Below the pieces are notes generated by a model, which searched no databases, was not told where the DNA came from, and saw only the letters and a list, made by a program, of their open reading frames with translations. This document shows positions 8,769 to 17,714 of a DNA stretch of 64,000 nt, piece after piece; positions within the stretch are counted from its first letter, which is position 1, and each line of letters starts with the position of its first letter. Both the position numbers and the translations under genes were made by a program. The stretch is from an uncultured Flavobacteriales bacterium (GTDB taxonomy: Bacteria; Bacteroidota; Bacteroidia; Flavobacteriales_G; Salibacteraceae): contig CAJXZP010000014.1 of NCBI GenBank assembly GCA_913062955.1, forward strand, positions 1 through 64,000. The letters are read 5' to 3'.

Positions 8769-9932
8769 ATGAAAAATAGAGTCGAACTAAAAATAATTGC
8801 CATCGCCTTTCTGTATGTAACAATACTAAATGGCTGCAAAAAAGAAGAGCCGATTACCCTGCCCACGCCTGCTCCCTACATTTGTTCAGAAGCAGATGGC
8901 ATTTTGTGTAATGTAGCCGGCATTTCGGGTGAAAATGGAGGAAGTGGAAATGGCGGTGACGCCCTTTTGGCGCAGTTATATTGGCCAATGGATATAACGA
9001 TGGATACTGAAGGGCGTTTGCTGATTGTGGATTTTAATAATCACTGCGTCAGGAGGATTGAAAACGATGGTACCATTGACCGAATTATTGGATCAGGAAT
9101 ATTAGGGGATCATGCTACGGGTACCGCTTTATCCATTAATCTAAATCACCCATCCGAAGTTACCATTGGACCCTTAGGGAATTATTGGTTATCTGCATGG
9201 CACAACTGGAAAGTGAAAAAAATTGATAAAAACTCTTGGGAGGTCACCTCACCTATTGGCACTATTCAAGGCTTTTCTGGGGATGGAGGAACAGCCGATA
9301 CCGCCAGAATGGACCTGCCTTCAAGTACCGTGTTTGGAACCAACGGTGATATCTTTATTTGTGATCAGGGTAATCAGCGGATCCGGAAAGTGGATGCCGT
9401 CACCCATATAATTACAACCCTTGCCGGGAGTAGTAAAGGATATGCGGATGGAATTGGCGCGGTAGCTCAGTTTTCTTTCCCTACCGGTACAAATGCGGGA
9501 CCCGGTGGTAAAATGGCTCTGACCATTGATGGGAATTACTTGATTATTGCGGATACGGAAAACAACAGGATTCGAAAGGTCCATATCTCCACGGGAGAAG
9601 TCAGTACCATCGCGGGGATAGGAACAGAAGGGTATTCTGGTAATTCCGGATTGGCTATCCATGCGCAATTAAACAAGCCAACAGACGTAGCTATTGGTCC
9701 GGATAAAGTGATCTACATCGCTGATTCTAAAAATCACGTCATCCGGAAAATAGATGCGTCTGGTAATATATTCACGGTAGTGGGGACTGGTATTGCCGGA
9801 AGTTCGGTTAACGGAACCCTCGCAAATGAAGCCATGCTTAACCAACCTTATGGTGTCTATATGACTCCAGACAACACCCTTTACATTGCAGATACCTACA
9901 ACCAGCAAGTAAAGAAAGTGAAAAATCCATAA
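8769..9932 (+). CDS. NHL-repeat beta-propeller lipoprotein
   Basis: The 387-aa product has a lipoprotein signal with Cys 23 (VTILNGC). The rest is built of NHL repeats with the typical cores LLIVDFNNHCVRRIE, IFICDQGNQRIRKVD, LIIADTENNRIRKV, IYIADSKNHVIRKID and LYIADTYNQQVKKV, giving at least five blades. NHL propellers are binding platforms for proteins, sugars or nucleic acids and, in some cases, lyases. With a lipid anchor this one sits in the cell envelope. Antisense frames within it are mirror images of the biased codons. It is flanked by gaps on both sides and appears monocistronic. Confidence 0.85.
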   Translation: MKNRVELKIIAIAFLYVTILNGCKKEEPITLPTPAPYICSEADGILCNVAGISGENGGSGNGGDALLAQLYWPMDITMDTEGRLLIVDFNNHCVRRIENDGTIDRIIGSGILGDHATGTALSINLNHPSEVTIGPLGNYWLSAWHNWKVKKIDKNSWEVTSPIGTIQGFSGDGGTADTARMDLPSSTVFGTNGDIFICDQGNQRIRKVDAVTHIITTLAGSSKGYADGIGAVAQFSFPTGTNAGPGGKMALTIDGNYLIIADTENNRIRKVHISTGEVSTIAGIGTEGYSGNSGLAIHAQLNKPTDVAIGPDKVIYIADSKNHVIRKIDASGNIFTVVGTGIAGSSVNGTLANEAMLNQPYGVYMTPDNTLYIADTYNQQVKKVKNP

Positions 9933-10178
9933 CCCTATTTTTGAAAGTCTGTCTCAAAAAGGAGAATCCTGAACAACCTCTTGTTTAATGGGGTAGGGAT
10001 TCGGTCTATATCAAATGATTATTGCGCTCCGAACAGGGAAGCTCCGTAACCGTACTTCGATAAAGTATAAGATTCGTAATCTATTATACATGAATTAATT
10101 AACTTAGTGTCATCGCAGTAATTAGTGCTGCTTTTCCCTTACAAACAGCTACAATAGTGTGGTAGGTTATCAACGCAA

Positions 10179-10619
10179 ATGCTTATGAAAAATATATTAG
10201 TCACTATCGATTTTGAAGAAAACGTATTTCTACTGCTGGATATAGCATTTGAACTAGCCGAATCGTTGGATTCAAAAATTTGGTTAATGCATATCGCTGC
10301 ACCAGATCCTGATTTTGTAGGATACGATGTAGGGCCACAATATATCCGAGACTTTAGAGCAAAAGAGCTAAGAAAAGAACATAAATTACTTCAAGAATAT
10401 GCACAGCAACTTCAGGGTAAAGGAATTCAGGCGGACGCGCTACTTATTCAAGGAGCAACGATTGAAATGATAATTTTAGAGTCCAAAAAGTTACATGTTG
10501 ACTTGATTATTGCGGGGCATCATGAACGTGGGTTTCTTTACAATGCGTTTGTTGGAAGTGTGTCCTCACAAATTATTAAAAAATCAAAAATACCCGTACT
10601 TATCGTGCCTATGGAATAA
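10179..10619 (+). CDS. Universal stress protein (UspA family)
   Basis: This is a single-domain Usp of 146 aa. The N-terminal strand KNILVTIDFEEN and the C-terminal segment IIAGHHERGFLYNAFVGSVSSQIIKKSKIPVLIVP match the family. The nucleotide loop G-x-H-x-R-G followed by GSVS is the form found in ATP-binding members. Usp proteins bind ATP and affect stress survival in the cytosol. ATG 10179 and ATG 10185 are both possible starts (MLMKN or MKN); the second fits the usual family beginning slightly better. It appears to be transcribed alone. Confidence 0.85.
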   Translation: MLMKNILVTIDFEENVFLLLDIAFELAESLDSKIWLMHIAAPDPDFVGYDVGPQYIRDFRAKELRKEHKLLQEYAQQLQGKGIQADALLIQGATIEMIILESKKLHVDLIIAGHHERGFLYNAFVGSVSSQIIKKSKIPVLIVPME

Positions 10620-10949
10620 GGGGAATAATACCAAAAAGGGATGCCTAAACTAGGGATCGTCATTTATTGTTTGCCAATAAACTACAGGTGTACTTTTCGT
10701 TCCCTTAAGGTCATCTTAGAAATTTCCTGTGGTGGAGATTATTGGATTATTGTTTGTCGGGAATTTAATAGATCACGGTATTAGTACGATAATTAACCGC
10801 TATTTTCAGAACCTCGATAAGAAAATAAACGTGTAATTTAGAATATAAAAAGGACCTACTTTAAAGGATTATTTCACCGCCTATGGAAAACGGTTTACGG
10901 GATTAAATCAATTCCCCTAATTTCGGCCTGATTTCTAAAATAAATACAC
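10620..10949. other. Intergenic stretch, nothing recognised
   Basis: The gap of 330 nt has no plausible coding frame, no hairpin with T tract and no recognised operator. Confidence 0.5.
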
Positions 10950-11339
10950 ATGAATACCAAAACAATACTCACCGCAAGTGCCATTTTTATGGGCGTATTA
11001 GGAATATGTCTTTCTTTTTTACCCCATGAAATAGTGCAATTTTTTAATATGCCAAGTGGCCAATTATCCGCGGTTTTTCTGCAACTACTAGGAGCCACCT
11101 TAATGGGGTTTGCGATTTTAAACTGGATGTCCAAAGAAGTACGGATAGGAGGGATATTTAATAAGCCATTGGCTCTAGGTAATTTCTTGCATTTTGGAGC
11201 GGGAGTGTTAGCGTTGGCTAAAGCCATTTCGCACATTGAGGTGCATCCAGAAATAGTTATGGGCTTAACCGTTTTATACGGTTTGTTCGCTTTAACTTTT
11301 GGTTACATATTTAGAACCCATCCCAAAGAAACGGTGTAG
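10950..11339 (+). CDS. Small membrane protein, four predicted TM helices
   Basis: The 129-aa product has four hydrophobic segments: ILTASAIFMGVLGICLSFL, FLQLLGATLMGFAILNW, ALGNFLHFGAGVLALAKAI and IVMGLTVLYGLFALTFGYIF. Short polar loops carry a conserved-looking NWMSKEVRIGGIFNKPL. It resembles unnamed four-helix inner-membrane proteins of Bacteroidota, and no function can be given. The start ATG 10950 follows an AT-rich leader. A long antisense frame (10895-11236) is a shadow of this gene. Confidence 0.7.
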   Translation: MNTKTILTASAIFMGVLGICLSFLPHEIVQFFNMPSGQLSAVFLQLLGATLMGFAILNWMSKEVRIGGIFNKPLALGNFLHFGAGVLALAKAISHIEVHPEIVMGLTVLYGLFALTFGYIFRTHPKETV

Positions 11340-11711
11340 CCCTATCTCAATATTCTGTGTTTATGAGTGAAATATCTCCATCAAATACCTAAGCTACGTT
11401 TTGATTTTGTCGTGAAAATGAATGACAAATAATACGATACATCCTGAATGAACGAATAGGGTTAGCTTCTCCTAAAAAACAATGAGGGTTCCGCTCGTCC
11501 CTTTCAGGAAACCGATGGTTTTTTGAAAGGGACATAGAAGGAAGATATTGACGTTGTTTTTCGTTGGAATCAACAAGTAAATGACGGACCATGAACCCCT
11601 AAATCCGAACCCTTTCAAAACTAATTAAATCAAAAACTATTTTATTTTGAGAATTTTCCCTAATTTGGAAGACCAGAGTTTAACTGGATCAAACCTAATG
11701 ATTTAATTAAT
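11340..11711. other. Intergenic stretch upstream of the H-NOX signalling operon
   Basis: This 372-nt region must hold the operon promoter, but no convincing GG-N10-GC or TAnnTTTG/TTG pair was found. A 67-codon antisense frame (11389-11592) has no features of a real protein. Confidence 0.4.
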
Positions 11712-13055
11712 TTGAAAGGATTTAAAATATTCATTGCTGAAGACGACAAATGGTATAGCGAGATATTGCGGTATCATTTAGAGCTAAATCCTGATTATGT
11801 GGTGAAAACCTTCGAGTCAGGAAAGAAACTATTGGCTTCTTTGTACGAAAAACCGGATGTCATTACACTAGATTATTCGTTGCCAGATTATAATGGTGAC
11901 GAACTCTTGGGGATACTAAAAAAAGACGCTCCCGATACCGAAGTGGTTATTATTTCCGGGCAGGAGGATATCTCTACGGCCGTAGAGTTATTAAAACATG
12001 GGGCTTATGATTACCTGGTTAAGGATGACGATACCAAAGACCGATTATGGAAAACCATTATCCATATTCGGGAAAATCAACGCTTAAAGGAAGAAATTGT
12101 TCATTTACGTAAGGAGGTGAAAAAAAAATATGATTTCGAAAAAAGTATCAAGGGTAATAGTCCGGGGTTGAAAAAAATATTCGGACTCATTGAAAAGGCC
12201 GTTAAAACAAATATCACGGTCTCTATTAAAGGAGAAACAGGAACAGGTAAAGAAGTGGTGGCCAAGGCAATCCATTACCATTCCGATCGGAGTAAGTTAC
12301 CATTTGTAGCGATCAATGTTTCGGCTATTCCAAATGAATTGATTGAAAGTGAATTGTTTGGACATGAAAAAGGGGCCTTTACTGGAGCTCATAGTCGTAG
12401 AAAAGGAAAGTTTGAAGAGGCTGGAAAAGGAACTATATTCTTAGATGAAATTGCCGAAATGAACCCTAGTATGCAAAGTAAGCTTCTTCGGGTTTTACAG
12501 GAACGTGAGGTAGTTCGTGTAGGAAGTAATGAAACCATAAAGCTAAATTGCCGCATTATCGTGGCTACTCATAAAGATTTGGCCGATGAGGTGAAAGCAG
12601 GAACCTTCCGTCAAGATTTGTTTTACCGTTTATTGGGTCTACCCATTGAAATACCTGCTTTACGAGAACGTAAAGAGGATGTTTTGTTGCTAGCGAAGCA
12701 TTTCATCATCGAGTTTTGTAAAGAGTCAGGGATGAGCGCTAAATCCTTGTCTGAAAATGCAAACGCAAAGCTATTATCGTATGCCTATCCGGGAAATATC
12801 CGGGAGTTACGCGCGGTGGTAGAGCTAGGGGTTGTTTTAGCAGATGGAGATATCATAGCGTCCGAAAATATTAATTTCCCTTCTTCCGACCCCTTATCTA
12901 ATTTAACATTAGAAGAAAAATCCCTGAAAGAATACAATGAAGTGATTATCCGTCATTTTTTGAATAAATACAACAACAATGTGGTCGAGGCAGCCAAGGC
13001 ATTGGAGATCGGGAAATCTACCATTTACCGAATGCTGAAAGAGAGCGAAATATAA
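11712..13055 (+). CDS. Sigma-54-dependent response regulator (NtrC family)
   Basis: The start is TTG: no ATG is in frame upstream, and the receiver fold begins at once (KGFKIFIAEDD). The layout of 447 aa is: receiver 1-120 with acidic pocket D11/D12, phospho-acceptor D54 and K104; AAA+ domain about 145-385 with Walker A GETGTGKE (174-181), the sigma-54 contact loop GAFTGA (221-226) and Walker B TIFLDEI; and a Fis-type helix-turn-helix 404-445 (NVVEAAKALEIGKSTIYRML). All residues needed for phospho-activation and sigma-54 remodelling are present. It is the first gene of an operon with H-NOX and a hybrid kinase, and is the likely output of that phosphorelay. A sigma-54 promoter match occurs 12 kb downstream in the polysaccharide locus. 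Confidence 0.95.
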   Translation: MKGFKIFIAEDDKWYSEILRYHLELNPDYVVKTFESGKKLLASLYEKPDVITLDYSLPDYNGDELLGILKKDAPDTEVVIISGQEDISTAVELLKHGAYDYLVKDDDTKDRLWKTIIHIRENQRLKEEIVHLRKEVKKKYDFEKSIKGNSPGLKKIFGLIEKAVKTNITVSIKGETGTGKEVVAKAIHYHSDRSKLPFVAINVSAIPNELIESELFGHEKGAFTGAHSRRKGKFEEAGKGTIFLDEIAEMNPSMQSKLLRVLQEREVVRVGSNETIKLNCRIIVATHKDLADEVKAGTFRQDLFYRLLGLPIEIPALRERKEDVLLLAKHFIIEFCKESGMSAKSLSENANAKLLSYAYPGNIRELRAVVELGVVLADGDIIASENINFPSSDPLSNLTLEEKSLKEYNEVIIRHFLNKYNNNVVEAAKALEIGKSTIYRMLKESEI

Positions 13056-13060
13056 AGCCG

Positions 13061-13600
13061 ATGAAAGGAATCGTATTTACAGAGTTTTTGGAGTTAGTAG
13101 AAACCAAATTTGGTTTGGCTATAGTGGACCGAATAATAGAAGAATGTGATTTAGAGTCGCAAGGGGTGTATACTTCGGTAGGTACCTATAGCCATAAAGA
13201 AATGTTCGCTATGTTGAAAAAACTTTCGGAATTAGAAAGTATTCCAGTACAACAATTATTAGAAATGTTTGGCGAGTATTTCTTTACGACTTTAAGTTCA
13301 TCCTATCCCCAATTTATGGCACAACCCGATATGTTTTCCTTCTTAAAAACAATCGATAGTTATATACATCCGGAAGTGTTAAAGCTAAATCCACAGGCTG
13401 AATTACCTTCATTTCAAGCAGAAATGAAAGGAGATCATGAAATGTATTTAATGTATCAATCGACTCGGAAAATGGCTGATTTTGCGGTAGGATTGATTAA
13501 AGGTGCGGCTCAATATTATAATGAAAATGCGATTATTAAAAAAGAAGAAGAATTTGAGAATGGGCAAATTGTAATGATTAGTATTAAAACGGAGGCGTAA
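13061..13600 (+). CDS. hnoX: H-NOX (haem nitric oxide/oxygen-binding) sensor
   Basis: This stand-alone H-NOX domain of 179 aa begins with the family-typical MKGIVFTEFLELVE. The proximal haem ligand is His 103 (YIHPEVLKLNP), and the haem-propionate motif Y-x-S-x-R is Y132-S134-R136 (YQSTR). The position matching the distal O2-stabilising tyrosine of clostridial-type H-NOX is Phe 141. This predicts an NO-selective sensor rather than an O2 binder (inference from family knowledge). The gene starts 5 nt after the response regulator and ends 2 nt before the kinase, so the three are surely one operon. In known systems NO-bound H-NOX modulates the autophosphorylation of its partner kinase. Confidence 0.95.
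   Translation: MKGIVFTEFLELVETKFGLAIVDRIIEECDLESQGVYTSVGTYSHKEMFAMLKKLSELESIPVQQLLEMFGEYFFTTLSSSYPQFMAQPDMFSFLKTIDSYIHPEVLKLNPQAELPSFQAEMKGDHEMYLMYQSTRKMADFAVGLIKGAAQYYNENAIIKKEEEFENGQIVMISIKTEA
13591..13595 (+). promoter_or_regulatory. GGAGG ribosome-binding site fixing a TTG start
   Basis: GGAGG lies inside the last codons of the H-NOX gene, 7 nt before the TTG at 13603. Shine-Dalgarno sites are uncommon in Bacteroidota. Together with the 2-nt gap and the lack of an upstream ATG, it supports TTG as the start of the kinase gene. Confidence 0.6.
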
Positions 13601-13602
13601 AT

Positions 13603-15999
13603 TTGGACGAGATTGATATACTAAAACGAGCACTTAGGCGTGAAAAGCTGGCCAGAAAGCAAGCGGAGTTTATCATGGAGACTAAAAGTTTGGAATTATT
13701 TTCGAGTAATACAAATCTGTTAGAGCTGAACCGAAAACTGGAGGCTCAAATGGTGATCCACACAGAGGAAATTGCTCAAAAGGAGATTGAATTTACAAGT
13801 ATAGTAGAAGGAGCCATAGAGATCATCGTAAAACTAGATGTTCGTGGAAATATTAAATATGCAAACCCGGCAACCACTCTAGCTTTGGGTTATTCAGAGA
13901 TCGAATTAATTGGAAGTAATTTTTCAAAACTGATTAGATCCGATTATTTAGAACGGGTGACCCAATTTTATTTCAAACAATTAAATAACCAAATTGAAAG
14001 TACGAGTATTGAATTTCCGGTGGTCACCAAGAAGGGAAGAGAAATGTGGTTAAATCAAATTGGAACTCTGACTTTTAAAAACGGAGAACCTTTCGAATTT
14101 GTGGTATTAGCTAGAGATACGACAAAATTAAAATTGATAAGAGATGCGTTGAAGTTAAGTGAAGAGAAGTATCGCGGGATTATCGAAAATTTGGAATTGG
14201 GGATAATGGAGGTGGATGTGAATGATAAAATTGTAAAAGCATATCCTCAATTTTGCAAATTAACAGGTTATTCTGAGGAAGAATTAATCGGTAAATCCCC
14301 CAATAAACTCCTCGTTGGAAGTAAGGCCGTGAAGGAGATGAAATTGCAGAATGAATTACGTGAAGAAGGTGAATCTGGAGTATACGAGGTTCCCATTCGT
14401 AGAAAGGATGGGACGATTGCCTGGGTGGTTATTAGTGGCGCTCCGTTTTACGATGTCCATGGGAAAGTAGCAGGGACCGTAGGTTTGCATTTAGATATTT
14501 CAAAAAGTAAGCAAACAGAATATCATCTCCGAAAGTCGAAACAAAAAACGGAAAAATTATACAAGGAAAAAGAACTGTTTATGGCCAATATGAGCCATGA
14601 AATTCGAACCCCTATGAATGCTATTATTGGAATGGCAGAGCTCTTGGAACAATCTAAGATCAACGTAAAACAAGAAAAATATGTGTCTGCGATTCGTTCC
14701 TCTTCTAAAAACTTATTGGTACTTATTAATGATTTACTCGACTTTTCAAAAATTGAATCGGGTAAGTTAATGCTCGAAATTATTCCTTTTAACTTAAAAG
14801 AACTCATTGTAAAAACCAAAGAATTATTAGGACCTAAAGCGGATGAAAATGGCGTACATGTTATTTATGATATAGAGGGTAAACTTTCGGGAAATCTGAT
14901 GGGAGATCCTACGCGTTTAGGACAAGTATTGATAAATTTGGTCGGTAATGCCGTGAAGTTTACTACCAATGGAAATGTGTATATTTCGGTTACTCAAGTA
15001 AAAAGGGTGGAGAATATGCAATCCGTACGATTTGAAATCAGAGATGAAGGAATCGGTATTTCGGAATCCGAAAGAGATAATTTATTTGAAAATTTCACCC
15101 AAGCCAACCAGTCTACCGCAAGAATGTATGGAGGTACAGGGTTGGGCTTAGCCATCAGCCAAAAGATAGTCGCCTTAATGGGTGGGGAATTAGGGGTGAC
15201 TAGTAAAATTGATAATGGGTCTACCTTTTATTTTACCCTGGAATTAGAAGCTACGGGTGCTCTTGAAATAGAATCTAATGGGCACAATATCCAAAGTAAT
15301 TTCAAAAAATCGAAAATTTTAGTGGTGGAAGACAATTCGGTCAATGTATTAATTGCTAAAACCATTTTAGAGAATTGGAATTGTGTGGTCGATGTGGCAC
15401 AAAATGGGGTGGAGGCTATTGAGAAATTAAGCGTAAACACCTATAGTTTGGTGCTTATGGATATGCGTATGCCCGTCATGGGGGGGATGGAAGCTACTCG
15501 GATTATAAGAAATAAACTCCATTTGGATCTTCCCGTAATTGCCCTTACCGGAAACGCCATTAAGGGAGATCAGGAAAAATGTTTGAAAGCAGGGATGAAC
15601 GATTACTTATCCAAACCTTTCGAGCAAATTGATCTGAATATAATTTTAACTAAATGGGTGGACTTAACCAGTAAGGATCTAGAAAACTTATGCGACTTAA
15701 GTAGTTTGAAAGAAATGGGAGATCCTATTTTTATTGAACGAATGGTGGATCTGTTTATGGAAGAAACAACCAAGGAAATCATCCTTATGGAGGAAGCGGT
15801 GTTATCCAAAAACATCCCGAAAATAAAGTCAACGGCTCATAAATTGAAACCGTCCGTTAAATATGTGTGTATTGATCGAATTTATCACGATGTCCTTACC
15901 ATAGAAAATTGGAATGAAGGAGATACCCAGCTTCTTCAAAAAACAGATCACTTGATCTCTGATTTACGCACGGTATTGCAACAATTGCAAGACTTGTAA
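13603..15999 (+). CDS. Hybrid sensor histidine kinase, H-NOX partner (PAS-PAS-HisKA-HATPase-REC-Hpt)
   Basis: The 798-aa protein has no signal peptide or TM helix, so it is cytosolic like its partner. A coiled coil at 1-60 is followed by PAS domains at about 65-180 and 190-305. HisKA has the phospho-accepting His 332 (MSHEIRTPMNAIIGMAELLE). The ATPase has its N box (LINLVGNAVKFT) and G boxes (DEGIGIS, GGTGLGLAI). The receiver's Asp 620 lies in LVLMDMRMPVMGG, and the C-terminal Hpt has His 746 (STAHKLKPSVKYV). The relay H332-D620-H746 can pass phosphate to D54 of the response regulator encoded two genes upstream. The H-NOX presumably replaces a built-in sensor. The start codon is TTG, with GGAGG upstream. 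Confidence 0.93.
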   Translation: MDEIDILKRALRREKLARKQAEFIMETKSLELFSSNTNLLELNRKLEAQMVIHTEEIAQKEIEFTSIVEGAIEIIVKLDVRGNIKYANPATTLALGYSEIELIGSNFSKLIRSDYLERVTQFYFKQLNNQIESTSIEFPVVTKKGREMWLNQIGTLTFKNGEPFEFVVLARDTTKLKLIRDALKLSEEKYRGIIENLELGIMEVDVNDKIVKAYPQFCKLTGYSEEELIGKSPNKLLVGSKAVKEMKLQNELREEGESGVYEVPIRRKDGTIAWVVISGAPFYDVHGKVAGTVGLHLDISKSKQTEYHLRKSKQKTEKLYKEKELFMANMSHEIRTPMNAIIGMAELLEQSKINVKQEKYVSAIRSSSKNLLVLINDLLDFSKIESGKLMLEIIPFNLKELIVKTKELLGPKADENGVHVIYDIEGKLSGNLMGDPTRLGQVLINLVGNAVKFTTNGNVYISVTQVKRVENMQSVRFEIRDEGIGISESERDNLFENFTQANQSTARMYGGTGLGLAISQKIVALMGGELGVTSKIDNGSTFYFTLELEATGALEIESNGHNIQSNFKKSKILVVEDNSVNVLIAKTILENWNCVVDVAQNGVEAIEKLSVNTYSLVLMDMRMPVMGGMEATRIIRNKLHLDLPVIALTGNAIKGDQEKCLKAGMNDYLSKPFEQIDLNIILTKWVDLTSKDLENLCDLSSLKEMGDPIFIERMVDLFMEETTKEIILMEEAVLSKNIPKIKSTAHKLKPSVKYVCIDRIYHDVLTIENWNEGDTQLLQKTDHLISDLRTVLQQLQDL

Positions 16000-16087
16000 T
16001 TTCCCAGAATAGGAAAACATCTTCAGTTTTGGAAAAATACCATTACTAGACATATGTTAATACGCTAATTGTTAGCCGTTTAGCTAT

Positions 16088-16103
16088 CGGCATGGTCTAG
16101 GTG
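16088..16103 (+). promoter_or_regulatory. Weak sigma-54-like element before the polysaccharide locus
   Basis: CGGCATGGTCTAGGTG has a good -24 half (GGCATG) but only a G where GC is needed at -12. It lies 30 nt before the first ATG of the locus, where a promoter is expected. It is reported only as a partial match. Confidence 0.2.
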
Positions 16104-16133
16104 TTACATGATTTGAACTTTAAATTTTGAATT

Positions 16134-16508
16134 ATGAAAATCAAGAAAGTATTTATCATCAGTTTTAATTGTTACACCAAAGAATTTTGGAAACAAGTAC
16201 TAAATCTTAACCAGGTAGATTTATACCATTGGAAAGATTACCACAACGGAATAAATAATTTTACAACGGTTTGGCCAGATATAATTATCATAGAAGGTGG
16301 GTATCCAACCAAATCGATCACTTTATGTGTGGAGTCTGCATTAAAGCTTAAATGTAACTCTAAAGTGTTTTGGATTGATCCCACTTCAAGTGTTGATTCG
16401 GAAGTCGAAAGTAACAAACGCTTAGTAGTGGCTCCGTTATCCAGTGATTTGGTAAATCAAATCAATCGTAACTTACATCCGGTAACTATTCAACCCCATT
16501 TAAACTAA
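16134..16508 (+). CDS. Receiver-like protein without phospho-acceptor (degenerate), 124 aa
   Basis: No family match is certain. The order of strands and helices resembles a CheY-type receiver: KKVFIISF, a helix, then VDLYHW, PDIIIIEGG, SKVFWIDP and KRLVVAPLSS followed by a helix. The usual acidic pair after strand 1 is missing, the expected Asp after strand 3 is Glu or Gly (IIIIEGG), and no Lys follows strand 5. If it is a receiver it cannot be phosphorylated in the normal way. It starts the polysaccharide locus and is followed after 4 nt by a true, membrane-tethered receiver, so the pair may work together. The call rests on pattern and context. Confidence 0.5.
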   Translation: MKIKKVFIISFNCYTKEFWKQVLNLNQVDLYHWKDYHNGINNFTTVWPDIIIIEGGYPTKSITLCVESALKLKCNSKVFWIDPTSSVDSEVESNKRLVVAPLSSDLVNQINRNLHPVTIQPHLN

Positions 16509-16512
16509 CCGG

Positions 16513-16974
16513 ATGATGTCAAATAAAATATTCATAGTGGAGGATAATCGGTTTTATGGGGTTTTATTGAAAAACGAAATCGAAAAATCAAACTTGGGAG
16601 ATGTAGAGATCTTCCCTTCAGGCGAACTGTTTTTAAACAACATGAACCGAAATCCTCAAATTGTGATCCTAGACCATCATTTAGGGACCACCAAAGGCCT
16701 GGATCTTTTAAAACAAGTGAAAACAGCCTATCCTAAGGTAGAGTTTATTTTATTATCAGCGCAAGAAAGCATGAGTGTAGCGGTACAATCTTTAAAGTTT
16801 GGCGCATACGATTATGTAGAAAAAAATAAACGTGCTTTTGGTAAAGTGAATTATCTTATAAAAAAAATCCAATTTGAATTAGCTGAAAAAAGAAATGAAA
16901 GAATACAACGGTATTTAAGATATATAGGATTTGGGATCGCACTACTTATCCTGCTGGTCTGGTTATTAAGTTAA
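16513..16974 (+). CDS. Tail-anchored response-regulator receiver (REC plus C-terminal TM)
   Basis: A complete receiver occupies residues 1-125: acidic pocket E10/D11 (IFIVEDN), phospho-acceptor D54 (IVILDHH), S82 and K104 (YDYVEKN). Instead of a DNA-binding or enzymatic output, it ends in a basic linker and one hydrophobic helix (YIGFGIALLILLVWLLS, about 137-153) at the very C-terminus. The receiver would be held at the cytosolic face of the inner membrane. The gene ends 7 nt before the Wza-like gene, so it is part of the export operon. A second protein of the same design closes the locus at 38122. Possible targets are the Wzc-like protein or the kinase (inference). Start ATG 16513 or 16516. 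Confidence 0.85.
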   Translation: MMSNKIFIVEDNRFYGVLLKNEIEKSNLGDVEIFPSGELFLNNMNRNPQIVILDHHLGTTKGLDLLKQVKTAYPKVEFILLSAQESMSVAVQSLKFGAYDYVEKNKRAFGKVNYLIKKIQFELAEKRNERIQRYLRYIGFGIALLILLVWLLS

Positions 16975-16981
16975 AATTAAT

Positions 16982-17704
16982 ATGAAATTTTCAAGATTCA
17001 TACTTCTAGTGTTAAACGTTTTGGCTTTGGCTTCCTGCTCTTACCAAAACATCTTTACTACCGATCGGTCGGATAGTTTGGAGGAATTGATGCGAGTAGA
17101 TACGATTTACCAACATGTAATAGGTATTGATGACAAACTAAGCGTAAGTGTTTGGAATCATCAAAATATGAGTATTGGGTCTGTATTTGGAATTTATAAC
17201 TCAAACGAGGTATATGGAAAGTGGGTAATGGTGGATGTTAATGGCGATGCGATGTTACCCAGAATTGGAAAGGTAACTCTAGCAGGTTTAACCGTTGTTC
17301 AAGCAGCAGATACGCTTTCGAAACGCTATAGTTCCATGTTGGTAGACCCAATAATTGTCGTGAAGATTCAAAATAGAGAGGTGAGCATTTTAGGTGAAGT
17401 TCGAACTCCAGGTAAATATATTCTCGAAAAAGAGACCAATACCTTAACCGAAATTATTGCGAGCGCTCAAGGTTTTGAGTTTTATGCCGACAAAAAAAAT
17501 GTACTTTTATTAAGAAATAACAAGAGTTATATCATTGACCTCACCGTATTGGAAAACAATAATTACCAAATTATTGTTCAAAATGGGGATGTAATAAGTG
17601 TACCCAGTAGAGGTGGTAAAATGGTCGATAAAAGAGCGCCTACCTTAATTGCTTTTGCGAGTGCGATCACTGCCATTGCCGTGCTCATCTCATTAATTCC
17701 ATAA
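16982..17704 (+). CDS. Wza-like polysaccharide export lipoprotein
   Basis: The 240-aa product has a lipoprotein signal (Cys 19, LALASC). A Poly_export domain spans about 45-130 (IGIDDKLSVSVWNHQNMS, WVMVDVNGDAMLPRIGKVTLAGLT), and one SLBB domain about 135-190 (VSILGEVRTPGKYILEKETNTLTEIIASA). It ends in a hydrophobic helix at 221-240 (LIAFASAITAIAVLISLI). It is shorter than E. coli Wza, as usual in Bacteroidota. It forms the outer-membrane exit channel for polysaccharide, partnering the Wzc-like protein encoded 10 nt downstream. Confidence 0.9.
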   Translation: MKFSRFILLVLNVLALASCSYQNIFTTDRSDSLEELMRVDTIYQHVIGIDDKLSVSVWNHQNMSIGSVFGIYNSNEVYGKWVMVDVNGDAMLPRIGKVTLAGLTVVQAADTLSKRYSSMLVDPIIVVKIQNREVSILGEVRTPGKYILEKETNTLTEIIASAQGFEFYADKKNVLLLRNNKSYIIDLTVLENNNYQIIVQNGDVISVPSRGGKMVDKRAPTLIAFASAITAIAVLISLIP

Positions 17705-17714
17705 ACTAAGAACT

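Noticed and set aside
9321-9908. Two long minus-strand ORFs inside the NHL-repeat gene
   Set aside because: They are antisense to a well-supported repeat protein and arise from its regular codon pattern; their translations show no domain or signal.
11389-11592. 67-codon minus-strand ORF in the gap before the H-NOX operon
   Set aside because: Composition is rich in Arg, Asn and His with no pattern of a folded protein, and no start signal is visible; treated as chance.
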